Source: Ashinkailepas kermadecensis (lineage: Eukaryota > Arthropoda > Thecostraca > Neolepadidae). From it: a stretch of DNA of 64,000 nt. Location of the stretch: positions 372,001 through 436,000 of the forward strand of contig JAOTOM010004867.1 in NCBI GenBank assembly GCA_034440615.1. The letters run 5' to 3'. Below are positions 11,414-21,517 of this stretch, piece by piece. How positions within the stretch are numbered: position 1 is the first letter of the stretch; every line of letters begins with the position of its first letter. The notes under the pieces are model-generated. The model worked only from the letters and a program-made list of their open reading frames with translations, was not told the DNA's origin and did no database searches. Both the position numbers and the translations under genes were made by a program.

Positions 11414-13424
11414 TAGCTAATGGAACATAGAGCTTTCGAGGACCAGGACCTTCCTACGTTCCAGGGGACCTCGCAGCAATGTCCAGAAATTGTGAAATTT
11501 GAGTGTAGACTCATACTTAATGACAATTCTTTTGACATCATTTCATGCAATTTCTGCTTTTTCGTTTCAGGTTATGAGTGATATTCGGGTCTTTAAACGC
11601 GTTTATGTCTTTTCGCAGTCGCAGCAACACTGCTGACTGGTAAAGGCAGCAGCTACACTGCCGACATCATCACCATAATCAAACAATCAACAGAGGTCAT
11701 ACAAACTCACTTAATGGGCAATATCCATATTCATTTGCATATATTTTTGTTATATCAGCTGGCCTTTTTGACATCAGTCCCTCCCACTTCCACTTTACAC
11801 GAGATCAATTTCAAGACACTGCCTCTCAGGCTCCGGAAACCCTCTCAGGCTCCAGGCGCCTTCTCAAGTACCAGGGGCACTATGCAATTTCAAGAGTCCC
11901 TGTCATGCTTCAGATCGATCTCTTGGATCTCTTGCCTGTTGCGAGACCTGAACGGACCACGGAAAGACCCAATGTGGGCCCTGCAAACCTAGAACCTATC
12001 GAAGGCACCTGTGAAGCGCAAAAAGTCCTCAAATGTCTGGAAAAAGCACGAAACTGTCAGAGGTTTCAGCATGCCATCCAGTAAGTTTTGTTCTTGTTTT
12101 GTGGCAACAACCAAGAATAGTGGGATAAATCCGGATAGCTTTGAGAAATAGGGGTGGGGGTGGGGGTGGGGGGGGGGGGGTGGGGGTGGGGGGCGGACCT
12201 TGGGAATATCCTGTCTTCGTCATCGCTTCGGCCACACCAACTTTGAAGCGATTCTCCACCCATGACTGGCTTACTGTAGTGTAAGTAAATGACGCAGACG
12301 GTGCATTGCCTATGCATCGTAGTACCTCGTTGGTATGCACAGTGGTAAGGAGAGAGCACGGACACATTGCATGCGTGCTTGACTTACCGCAGCGCAGCTA
12401 GCTATGTACCGTCGTACTTCATTGTTATACACAGTGATAAGGAGGCAACACATACACACTGCATGCGTGTTTCAGCGCGGTTGCGCGCCACCAATATATT
12501 CGTATTGCAATACAGGCAGATGAATTTAGACTGTCTTCAATTCGAACAGAAACATGCGGGAGGCAACTGGCTACAGTGGCGTGAAGCATTGTAACCAGTG
12601 CTCGAACATTGCTCGGAAGTGGACGGGCTGGTCTTAGGCTTGGGCAATACATGAAGAAGTGAGGCGACATGAACGAACTTCAGAGGATGTGCTTCATTAA
12701 TGCGTGTGTGTGCGTGTGTGTCTAGAAGTGTATGTGTTGGTGCATGAGCTAAATATGTGATGTTTCGTTATATTTTGATATGTACTACGTGTTCCATCCC
12801 ATCCGATTACCTGCATCTCATCCATTACACTTTGCGACTTACCTACTGAACACTCCATTTGTCGGATTTACGTGAATTAAGCGATGTGCGGATCAATACA
12901 AGCATATTTATGTGCAATTACATAATGCAAGTTACAGACGGCTGTAGTGTTGCTTCTATGTTAAATCGACATGGAACTTTATGATTGCATGCAATTATTT
13001 GGAATTACCCTGCAGAAGTATATGCTCAGTAGGCTTGATTACAATCACGTTCTGTTGAGAATTTCTGGTAATTGCTTCTTTCACGAGACGAGCGACGCCA
13101 GCTCGGGCTATGAAATAAATTTAACAGCAGGCTGTCTTCGCCCCAAAACGTAGCATTCTTGTTGACTGAGGTGTACTGGAAATTTCCCAGCATTCAAGTT
13201 ACAACCAGGTGGTTGCTGTTTTTTTCCTCACAATACTTGTCAATACATTGCTGGTGGTCGCCGTACATGGCGCTTGGCGGATGGTGTGCGACTGACGACG
13301 CCACCTGTCGAATGCTGTCATCCGACTTTGTTTGCCGAGTGGGGGAAATGAGGAAGGAAGTACCAGACACGGCTCAAACGATGGGACTTTCCAGCCTGTC
13401 ACCCGGCGCCAACGGCTCGTCGAT
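11414..13424. other. Unassigned DNA with a G-run at 12151-12196
   Basis: About 2 kb without a recognisable gene. A purine-strand G-run with interspersed T (GGGGTGGGGGTGGGGG, 12151-12196) could form a G-quadruplex. Short GT runs occur near 12705. The small open frames show no domain. Confidence 0.5.
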
Positions 13425-13461
13425 CTGTCCGTTTGCACCACACCGTGGTGCAAACGGACAG
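13425..13461. repeat. Perfect 17-bp inverted repeat with 3-nt loop
   Basis: CTGTCCGTTTGCACCAC at 13425-13441 is followed after ACC by its exact inverse complement at 13445-13461. The pairing is perfect over 17 bp, so as RNA it would be a strong hairpin and as DNA a small cruciform. No gene context explains it. Confidence 0.9.
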
Positions 13462-13851
13462 GTGCTCCCATGTAATCCAGTCAAACCCGTCGAGTAAGTC
13501 GTAACGTACACCATTAATCATCGATCAGTCACAGCATCGTTACATCACCGTTCTCAGTCCGGTGAGTAAGTACACTGAAAAAAACGGTTTGAGAACAAGT
13601 TCGTTAGGTTGCTCACGAAAGAACAGTTATCGGACTCAATGTTTTGAATGAGTGCAGTTTTTAGGCAGTGAGAATCTATATTTTTCGGATTTATGTCATG
13701 GACCAAGGAAGTTCCTCAATATCCATGCGTAATTATATCAAGGCATCGTGAGAAATAATGCAGGTCTTAAGTTTTATCAAGTTGCGGCTACCATGAGAAT
13801 AGATGCTGGACTCATCGGCCATTTTTCTCCAACGGGGTTCGGCCGCCATTG

Positions 13852-13859
13852 CTGTTCAA
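13852..13859. repeat. Left 8-bp target-site duplication of the hAT-like transposon
   Basis: CTGTTCAA directly precedes the left terminal inverted repeat and recurs exactly at 16667-16674 after the right one. Eight base pairs is the duplication length of hAT transposons. Confidence 0.92.
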
Positions 13860-14000
13860 TAGACAGAGACAGTTTGGACCAACCTACCACAACCACATTC
13901 GGCCCGGTTGGATTCTGAATCCATTTTGCGCGCTGATTTCAGAACTGTTTTTGTGTTTGCTCTAGGGTCATTAGAAATCAAAATGCTTAACTTTTGTCAT
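13860..14000. repeat. Left terminal inverted repeat, 141 bp
   Basis: Starts TAGACAGAGACAGTTTGG and ends TTAACTTTTGTCAT. It matches the inverse complement of 16527-16666 with roughly half a dozen differences, all in the inner third (the poly-T and ATTAGAAATC/ATTAAAAGTC stretches). The outer ~85 bp are identical, suggesting the outer part is the transposase-recognised portion. Confidence 0.95.
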
Positions 14001-14133
14001 ATATGTAATCCGCCTTCTATGAAGTATTGTTTAATCCATGAGTTGAAAGCAAAAGTGAATCCTTTGACAGACCGGGGAAGTGGCGGTGTCCAGTCAATGA
14101 CGGGCAGTCTAACTGCTGACAGCTGGCAGCACG

Positions 14134-16428
14134 ATGAGACGCCCAAAGGGGAGCAAAGCTCCTACTGCCAAGCTCAGATCTGCACCTGACAAGATATTCG
14201 GGATCAGGAGGCCCCTGCCCATCAACAAGCTGCCTCTGAATAAAGAGATAGGAAGTGCCCTGGCTTTCGAAGCTGAGCAGGAGAGGATGAAGAAAGGGAA
14301 GAAGGATATTGATTGCAAGGACGCCACTGAGAAGGTCACTGAGAAGGTTGTAGAAGTCTACAAGACTGCCAACATCCCTACAATAAGCAAGAAGAAGGTG
14401 AAGGAAAAGATGCAGAAGATGTGGCAGATGAGGAAAGAGAGTCTGAATGAGATAGCCAAGGGCCAGATTGGTATGGACAGGAAGAGAAGGAAGAAGAAGA
14501 ATGGCAAAGTGAAGAGGAAGTTCAAAGATATAGAGGAGGAACTGTTTGATGTAGCTGATGATGACAAACGTTCCTGAGATGGAGAAGGAGTTTCTGGCCG
14601 CCCAGAGGAAGCGTGGGAGGGAGGGCTGTATTGGTGGAGTAGACATTATAGAGTCCGCCAGGCTGCAGAAAACTAAAGAGAAGGAAGAAAAAGCAGCCAA
14701 GAAAAATGCTGAGAACAAAGAGAAGACAGAAAAGAGGAAGAGGAGAAGTGATGATGATGTGAAAAGAATGATGTCTAAAATGGCAGTGGAGAACAGTGAG
14801 AGCGAGGATGGCAATGAAGAAAAGGATGTGAATGACAATGAGTACAAATGCCAGGTGAATAAGAAAGAGAAAACAGAGAAAAAGAAAAAGCAGAAGGAAG
14901 CAGAGGCTAAACTCGGTGAAACAGCAGATAGGTTCACGATATCCAGTGATGCAGTGGCTCATGTCACAAACACCATCAGAGTGGCAGACAACACTATAAC
15001 TGCAGGGGATAAGAGTAAAGTGATCAATTCCAAGACAGTTGAGAGAGTAAGGAAGAAGTCTAGGGAGCAAAAGAAAGACAAATTTCGGGGGTTTGAGGCT
15101 AAAGGTCTGATGGTGGATGAAAGGATCAATGACAACAAAGTAGAGGTTGGTGTAGGAGAGAAGAACCATAAAAGGTTTGCCACTGTAAGGAGTGAGGACT
15201 GTGCTGTCATCGGGTACCCCGGCGAGGAGTTCCTGGGTCACGTGGCCCCGGTGGGGGGGGAGGGGGGGGACCTGGCCACCAGCCTGGTGGGGTTCGTGGA
15301 GGAGCGGGGCATCAACATCGCCAGCCTGCAGGTGGTCTTCAGCGATGGTTGCAGGAAGATGGGCGGCTACAACCATGGGTTCATCGCTGAGTTCGAGAGG
15401 CTGGTGGGTCGCCCCCTCCTCCACATCCACTGCATCGTCCACAGCCTGGAGAAGGTGTTCAACCACCTGTTCATCCACTACGCCGGCCCCACCACCGGCC
15501 CGGCCTCCTTGAGTGGGGAGGAGGCCAAGAGGCTCCAGGGCAATGTGTGGGACCTGCAGGTGGAGGAGTTCGAGGCCATCCCCAGCCCCACCCTCAGGGC
15601 CCTGCTGGACGTCATCCCCCCCGCCGTCATGAAGGAGTTCAACCATGATACCAGATATCTGTTGGAGATGGCCGGGGCAGTGGAGTCTGGACAGCTGCAG
15701 GAGAGGTGGGCCAGGGCACGGGCTGGTGCAATGACCAACGCCCGGTGGCAGAACACGGAGAGCAGGGAGCTGCGGGTGTACATGAGCACGGCCACCCCCA
15801 GCGAGGCACAGAGACGCATGACCTCCTTCATCATCCACGTCTACGTGCCCTCCTTCCTGGAGATCAGGCAGAGGAACCTGCTGCTGGAGGGTCCCCGCCA
15901 CCTGCTCACCATCGTCACCAGGATCGTCACCTACTGCACCAAGGAGGAGGTGGACATGCTGAAGCCTACCTCCAGTTCAACGCCTACTTCGCCCAACATG
16001 AGGTAGTGCTGGCCTCCCTGCTGGCCTCCAGGGAGAGGGAGGAGAGGGAGCAGGCCTTGGCTATCGTCAAGAAGCTGAGGAAGAAGGAGCAGAGGAGCAA
16101 GAGGAAGACTGTTAGGAAAGTGAGGAACCCCGATATCAACCTGGCGGCCACCAAGTTGTCCGAGCTGGTGGACCTGCAGAAGGCGACCTCCTCTCCTCCC
16201 ATCCTGTTCCAACACACAGATCAGGAACTGGAACAGTTCCTGGAGGAGCCCTACTCAGAGCCAGGACTGCCCTGCACCACCACTGCAGTGGAGAGGGGTG
16301 TGAAGATGACCACGGAGGCGGCTACCATGGCCAGCGGGGCCTGGCAGCAGGACATGGTCACGTGGAACAGGCAGGAGGCCAGGAACAGGAACAAGTACAG
16401 GGGCAAGAAGGAGGAGTTCAACTGCTGA
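14134..16428 (+). pseudogene. hAT-like transposase, ~765 codons, split by two single-base frameshifts
   Basis: The reading passes through three frames: 14134-14577 (ATG start), from within 14540-14577 to about 15960, then about 15960-16428 (stop TGA). Landmarks: Lys/Glu-rich N-terminal third; VDERIND with its Asp at 15116; FSDG with its Asp at 15344; CIVHSLE (Cys 15431, His 15440), resembling the hAT C-x-x-H motif; ARWQNTESRE (15740-15769), resembling the hAT RW…E motif; and a C-terminal TAVERGVKMTTEA segment near 16280-16318, resembling the hAT dimerisation tail. Expected role of the family: cut-and-paste transposition with an RNase H-fold D/D/E centre. Composition changes abruptly near 15205, from A-rich codons to strongly GC-ending ones. 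Frameshift 2 is inferred because only the downstream frame continues the similarity. I assign the superfamily with moderate confidence; the subfamily is unknown to me. Confidence 0.75.
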
Positions 16429-16526
16429 GTTATATGGATAATGATTTACCAATGTTTTTTTTTATGTATTACACAATATATGTGCCTTCTTGCTACTCGA
16501 TAGATTACAAGTTAATACTTTGCCGA

Positions 16527-16666
16527 ATGACAAAAGTTAAGCATTTTGACTTTTAATGACCCTAGAGCAAAAACAAAAAAGTTCTGAAATCAGCGCGCAA
16601 AATGGATTCAGAATCCAACCGGGCCGAATGTGGTTGTGGTAGGTTGGTCCAAACTGTCTCTGTCTA
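16527..16666. repeat. Right terminal inverted repeat, 140 bp
   Basis: Inverse complement of 13860-14000, ending in CTGTCTCTGTCTA at 16666. It is followed immediately by the target duplication CTGTTCAA. Confidence 0.95.
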
Positions 16667-16674
16667 CTGTTCAA
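16667..16674. repeat. Right 8-bp target-site duplication
   Basis: Exact copy of CTGTTCAA at 13852-13859. Confidence 0.92.
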
Positions 16675-16730
16675 TATCTCTGGAGTTACCCAGCTATAGC
16701 TTCACAGTGACTGCAGTCCGAAGTGTGCAG

Positions 16731-17596
16731 ATAATTATGGAGAACAATGGTAAGTCGAATTGCATGACATGACATTCCTTTAAAAATTGTGTACAGCTCC
16801 TTACTATGCTTCCTTGCATCATAGACCTGGTCAACTGCGGGGCGGAAATTTCGGAAGCTCAAAATGCGCTGCTCAAAAACCTATAGCGGCTGCTAATAAC
16901 TTGCGCAACGACAGCTACAGTGAAGCCTTGTGATTTTGTGCAATCATGCTTTATTGCGCTCAAATGTATTAAACACCGTCTCCATTGGGGTATAAACGTG
17001 TTCGGCAAACAGCACAGGCGATTTTCCGTGTGTTCCCCGAACCGAACAGCGGTGCTCGGTATACGGCACGTGTACCTGCGCCTGTTAAGTGCGTGTTGAA
17101 TTCCGAACACGGGCTTAATAAGCATTTTAAGCCTGCAGGGTTCCACTTGGGAAGGACGGATCCAGTAATTATCATTGGGAATGGGCGCATTTCCTCGAAG
17201 GGGTGCCTTCGGCGGAAAAATGCGCTAAATGGGGAGGGGTACATTGAAGTTTACTGAAGGTGCACTTTCCCAACCCAAAGGGGTGGATTTTTATCCTGCG
17301 TCCCTTCCCCAATGGTAATTTCTGAATCCACCCTTCCCAAGTGCAGCCTTGCGGCCTTAAAATGCTTAAGTCCGTGTTTGGAATTCAGCACACACTTCAC
17401 TTGTTGTCACGTGCAGATACACGTGCTGTATTCCGAACAACGCTGTTTGGTTCGGGGAAAACACGGAAAATCGCCTGTGCAATTTGTCGAACACTTTTAT
17501 ACCCCAATGACGCATTTAATATTTAAGTGTTTAAGAATTTAGTATTTCATTTAACGTTTAATATTAGGTGATAAACGTAGTTAAATAAATAAATAA

Positions 17597-17646
<50 letters not shown>

Positions 17647-17790
17647 GTTAAATAATATGAATTTTCAATATAACTATTAATATGGTTATTTAATAAATAG
17701 GTGTTAAATGCCTTTGAGCGCAATACGACATAATGTCAAAGGACAATAATGTCATGCGATTCAACTTACCATTGTTCTCCATAATCATCT
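16731..17790. repeat. Fold-back element / long imperfect palindrome, ~1060 bp
   Basis: The left arm (about 16731-17240) pairs with the inverse complement of the right arm (about 17265-17790) over their whole length at roughly 80% identity. Matching landmarks: ATTATGGAGAACAATGGTAAG with its complement at 17767-17786, TTGAGCGCAATA (16957, inverted, against 17715), GGGGTATAAA near 16988 against its complement near 17500, CGATTTTCCGTGT near 17021 against its complement near 17465, and AAGCATTTTAAG near 17120 against its complement near 17356. The right arm also contains a (TA)n insertion. No coding capacity is seen. It starts only ~57 bp from the hAT-like transposon. Confidence 0.85.
17600..17642. 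repeat. (TA)n microsatellite
   Basis: About 21 TA units preceded by AAAT repeats. It lies only in the right arm of the fold-back element, so it arose after the arms formed. Confidence 0.97.
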
Positions 17791-18480
17791 TATACAGTCT
17801 CGCTTCCCGGTCACGGATCTAACGGTCAGTCTGCTCGTGCAATGTCACGCTATTCGTGCGATACACGTCCCTGAGGAGCCAAACCGTGCCGGGTGAGTAA
17901 AATGCACTTTCCTGGTCGTACTCGACAAAGGAACACCTTGTATCCGATCCACGTGTGAACAGTGACATGTGGCGTTTTTGATGGACGTGATTATCTTTGG
18001 AGGGCAAAGCGAGATCATTCCTTGCGAATTCTTTCATATTTCGGAGCTTTTACACACTTGTTTGGTCTTGCACGTCCATACGCGAGGAAGTCTACATGCA
18101 TCACTTCATTATAGTAAGAATCGCTATGCAATATGTAGATTTGGGGTAAGGTCAGGTATACTCGGCTAGGTGCCGTGATAGCCAGACCTATGCAGTGATA
18201 GTTTAAGACAACATATTTTTGTATCAATTCATCTACAGCCACTCAGTTCGGTTGCAATACTAACATTATATTGCAAGAACGCAACACATACGATATACAT
18301 GCACTTTTCACAGTACAGAGTAAGATCAATGTATGCACCAAGCAGTGGAGTGATATTAACCGCTGGTCGGTTCCACGCCTAGCCCAAAAGATTCAGCTTT
18401 ATGAACCGCAACTTTGTAAAGCCATGATAAGAAACATTTGGATTAAATATTTGGAAAATAAGCATTCTACGTTATTCTTT
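17791..18480. other. Unassigned AT-rich DNA
   Basis: No domain, repeat or RNA gene recognised in this ~690 bp. Confidence 0.4.
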
Positions 18481-18481
18481 A

Positions 18482-18512
<31 letters not shown>

Positions 18513-18522
18513 CCTATCTCTA

Positions 18523-18553
<31 letters not shown>

Positions 18554-18566
18554 ATCTCTACTCTTA

Positions 18567-18597
<31 letters not shown>

Positions 18598-18815
18598 CTC
18601 TTCTCTCCTCGTCTCTCCGTCTCTCTCCGTCTCCCTCCGTCTCCCTCCGTCTTCCTCCGTCTCTCTCAGCTTCTCTCCGTCTATCTCTGTCTCCCTTCGT
18701 CTCTCCCCGTCTCTCTCGGCTTCTCTCCGTCTCTCTCCGTCTCCCTTCGTCTCTCCCCGTCTTTCTACGTCTCTGTCTCTCTCCCTCTCATTTCCTCTCT
18801 CTCCCTCTCTCCTGT
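18481..18815. repeat. Polypyrimidine (CT-rich) tract, ~335 bp
   Basis: Almost pure C/T on the plus strand: perfect CT runs to about 18600, then a degenerate ~12-bp repeat CTCTCCGTCTCC. Such mirror-symmetric homopurine/homopyrimidine tracts can form triplex (H-)DNA. A Ser/Leu-rich open frame through it is compositional only. Confidence 0.93.
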
Positions 18816-19201
18816 CCGTGGACTCGAGTGTCCGCCAGGCCTGTGGCCAACGGCGGGCTCTGTCTGTATGGCGCGAGCTGTGCCATGCGATCACTATTGG
18901 CCACGTCTTCTTCTCAATGGCGGGCTTTTGAGTCGGTGCATGTCTGATGGTCATGCACGAGTTTCGGTTGACTTTGCACCCTGTAGTTTTTCGTCTATTA
19001 ACCATAAACGCAGTGCAGTTTTAAAACTAGCTCACGTTTTTGATGGCCCGACATTTAGTGCACGTGGTGGATTAACTCTGTGTGTATTGCGCAGTGAGTA
19101 ACTCGATTTATATTGCGCAGTTTAAAGAACCGGGTGGATTACCTCCATCCGGAAATCATGAAAGCTGCGAGGTCTCGGAGCACGGTACTGCCAGTACCGT
19201 C

Positions 19202-19204
<3 letters not shown>

Positions 19205-19294
<90 letters not shown>
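19205..19294. repeat. (TA)n microsatellite, 45 units
   Basis: Uninterrupted 90-bp alternating TA run. Confidence 0.98.
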
Positions 19295-19297
<3 letters not shown>

Positions 19298-19609
19298 GCC
19301 TTAATTGAGATTTAGACAAGCAATGAAACCAGGAATTGTGAATATCAACATAAATTGCACTCAGTTAAACAATACCGCATTACCTGCTACATTTCATTGC
19401 ACACCATCAAAGCGCATTTGCACTGTCCTAACTAATTATCACGTTTGTCACATACCATGTCGTGGCACTAATTACATTGCATGAGCAACCTGACCACATC
19501 AACACTCAAGCGAGCCTCGTCGGCACGAACATCCAGCTCAGTCTGATCTTGCCACTTGTGAAACATGCAGAGCCAGCTGTGTTAGCTACTGCGCATCACG
19601 ACGTAAAGC
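19295..19609. other. Unassigned AT-rich DNA
   Basis: No clear feature. The last part may be the diverged upstream portion of the Penelope-like fragment that follows. Confidence 0.35.
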
Positions 19610-19867
19610 TTGACATGCTTTGACAATATGAAAACTCCCCAAACAGGCAATCAGATTAGACGTATAATATCACAAACACCGGCACCAGCATATCAGATAG
19701 CTTCAAACATGAATGATATTCTCTCACCACACATACCAACAAGTCACAAAACTGAATACACTGAGGAACTCGTTGATATTATTAAAGCAAGTCAGCCTAA
19801 GTGTTCCCTGGATGTAGCAGCCTATCCATCGCTTGTTTGCGACGGATTCGCCACAACAAGAGAATAA
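19610..19867 (+). pseudogene. Penelope-like element reverse transcriptase fragment
   Basis: An 85-codon frame contains RRIISQTPAPAYQIASNMND, then SPHIPTSHKTEYTEELVDII, then PKCSLDVAAYPS. This order resembles the Penelope-type RT segment in which a conserved R-P-I-(I/V)-S motif and a downstream S-L-D-V core flank a T-E-E/E-x-V region. After SLDV the expected L-F-T-N-V-P stretch is lost and a stop follows at 19867. No catalytic YxDD box or GIY-YIG endonuclease is present nearby, so this is a short relic. The assignment rests on motif order alone. Confidence 0.55.
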
Positions 19868-21065
19868 TGCAGCCGGGATTCGCAACATTTCTCTGTATTA
19901 TAATTTTAAATCCGGCGGCTAGTGAGAAATACTTTCACGATTATGCTGCCTAAGCGAAATGCTAAGGCAGATTATGATTATGCTGCCATTATGTATTTAA
20001 AACAGTATTTCAATATTCGCCATGATTTATGCTTTTTTGCGTGGGGAAACACAATGTATTCCAATCGCAGAAAAAGTACCTCTTTGCTTTTTACCGTGGT
20101 GCAACAGGCCGAAGATAATTATGTGTGGTAAAAATGAAATTACGACTGCCCGTCGAGGTGATGAATGTCGTGCGAGATATATATATATCCATATATGTCA
20201 TGGTGCTCCATGCATTTACATCGTAATCATGTCTAGTAAGCATTTCTCACCACTACCAAGACATCAGACAAAGTTGCCCGGTTAAAAAATGTGGAGATTA
20301 TTAAACCCATTGCTATGTGACCTACCAGAAAACAAGATCTCGCAACAACTGTTTCAAGGGTGACAAAATCTGGAAAGTCTGAGCATGGGACGGCATTTTG
20401 CAGATTTTTTTTTTTTAACAAAGCCATATAGCAAAGCAGGGTATAAAAATGATCCTTCGCCTAAATGCTTCACATTTTTTGGTACAAAAAGTCATGATTG
20501 ATGGAAGTTTCAACACTTTAGCTGTTGATGTTTATGTTTATTGATGAACCTTTGTCGTTACCCACCAACCACGAGCGACACTTGGGTGATGTTGTAATTG
20601 CCGAGTGGTGAGAATTTGTCAGTTGCATCAGCTACACCACTGATTATATTGAGAAGCTTCAGTTACATGTAAGTACCAACGTACATGTTCAGCTACATGT
20701 GTAAGTCCGCACGCCAACACGGAAATATGAAGAGCCAGAGTTTGAGATTGGATTGAGTGCTCAGCAATCACGGACCAGAGCAGTCGATCACGCCGAACTG
20801 TCATTTCTGAAATTAACTTTTAAAAATAGGTAAATTTTCAATAGAATTAATTTCCTTGAACTATTCCCAAATAGTTTTACTTTAAACCACTCCAATGCTG
20901 AAATGCTTGGATTGTACTTGACTATGTTGTCCGGTCTGTGCATGCACACTGCTTCAATATCCCCGAGTGCCGGAGTTCCGAGCCACTGCACAGTCAGCCT
21001 GTGGTTCCAACGGGACTAATCTGAGCGCCATGACCACACGTTCCCACGCGGTGGTCCAAGACAAG
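19868..21065. other. Unassigned DNA, no gene recognised
   Basis: AT-rich intergenic-looking sequence. A short local inverted duplication around ATTATGCTGCC occurs at about 19940-19990. There is no coding, RNA or element signal that I can support. Confidence 0.4.
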
Positions 21066-21517
21066 CAGTACACCTGCCCGCTCTGTCTTCACCTGTCGTG
21101 GCGTGGCACCTGCTGCTGGCTGAACTCGGTCAGGATGTGCACCTGCTGTCATTACTGCCATACAGTGGCTGGTACCGCTCCCTGGTCTGGTGCACCTGTA
21201 CTGCCCCCGCTCTGTCTTCACCTGTCGTGGTGTGGCACCAGCTGCTGGCTGAACTCGGTCGGGATGTGCACCCGCTGTCATTACTGCCAACAGTGGCTGG
21301 TACCGCTCCCTGGTCTGGTGCACCTGTCCTGCCCCTGACCTGCTGTCGTGTCACCTGCTGCTGGCTACTTGCACCCGCTGTCATTACTGTCATACACTGG
21401 TCTGGTACCTCCCTGGTCTGCCTGTACGCCCTGGTCTGCTTCACCTGTCGTGGCGTGGCACCTGCTGCTGGCTGAACTCGGTGGGATGTGCACCGCTGTT
21501 ACTGTCAACAGTGCCTG
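21066..21517. repeat. ~127-bp higher-order repeat, three to four copies
   Basis: Copies start with CTGTCTTCACCTGTCGTGG near 21083 and 21211; decayed forms start near 21340 and 21437. Each contains GCTGGCTGAACTCGGT and ends in a CTCCCTGGTCTGG(TGCACCTGT) segment. That terminal segment is the unit of the 25-bp array that follows, so this block looks like the founder of that array. Confidence 0.85.

Larger units (their letters stand above)
13860..16666 (+). mobile_element. hAT-like DNA transposon, 2807 bp, near-complete
   Basis: Bounded by inverted repeats of 141 bp (13860-14000) and 140 bp (16527-16666) beginning TAGACAGAGACAG, and flanked by the perfect 8-bp duplication CTGTTCAA. The interior carries one transposase-like coding region on the plus strand (14134-16428). 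Terminal TAGAC matches the hAT rule YARNG at four of five positions. The inverted repeats are far longer than the 10-30 bp usual in hAT elements. Near-identical ends, an intact duplication and only two frame breaks point to a fairly recent insertion. Removing element plus one duplication gives the predicted empty site GCCATTG-CTGTTCAA-TATCTC. Confidence 0.93.

Noticed and set aside
18271..19101. 276-codon Ser/Leu-rich frame
   Set aside because: Almost entirely a CT-rich tract; compositional artefact.
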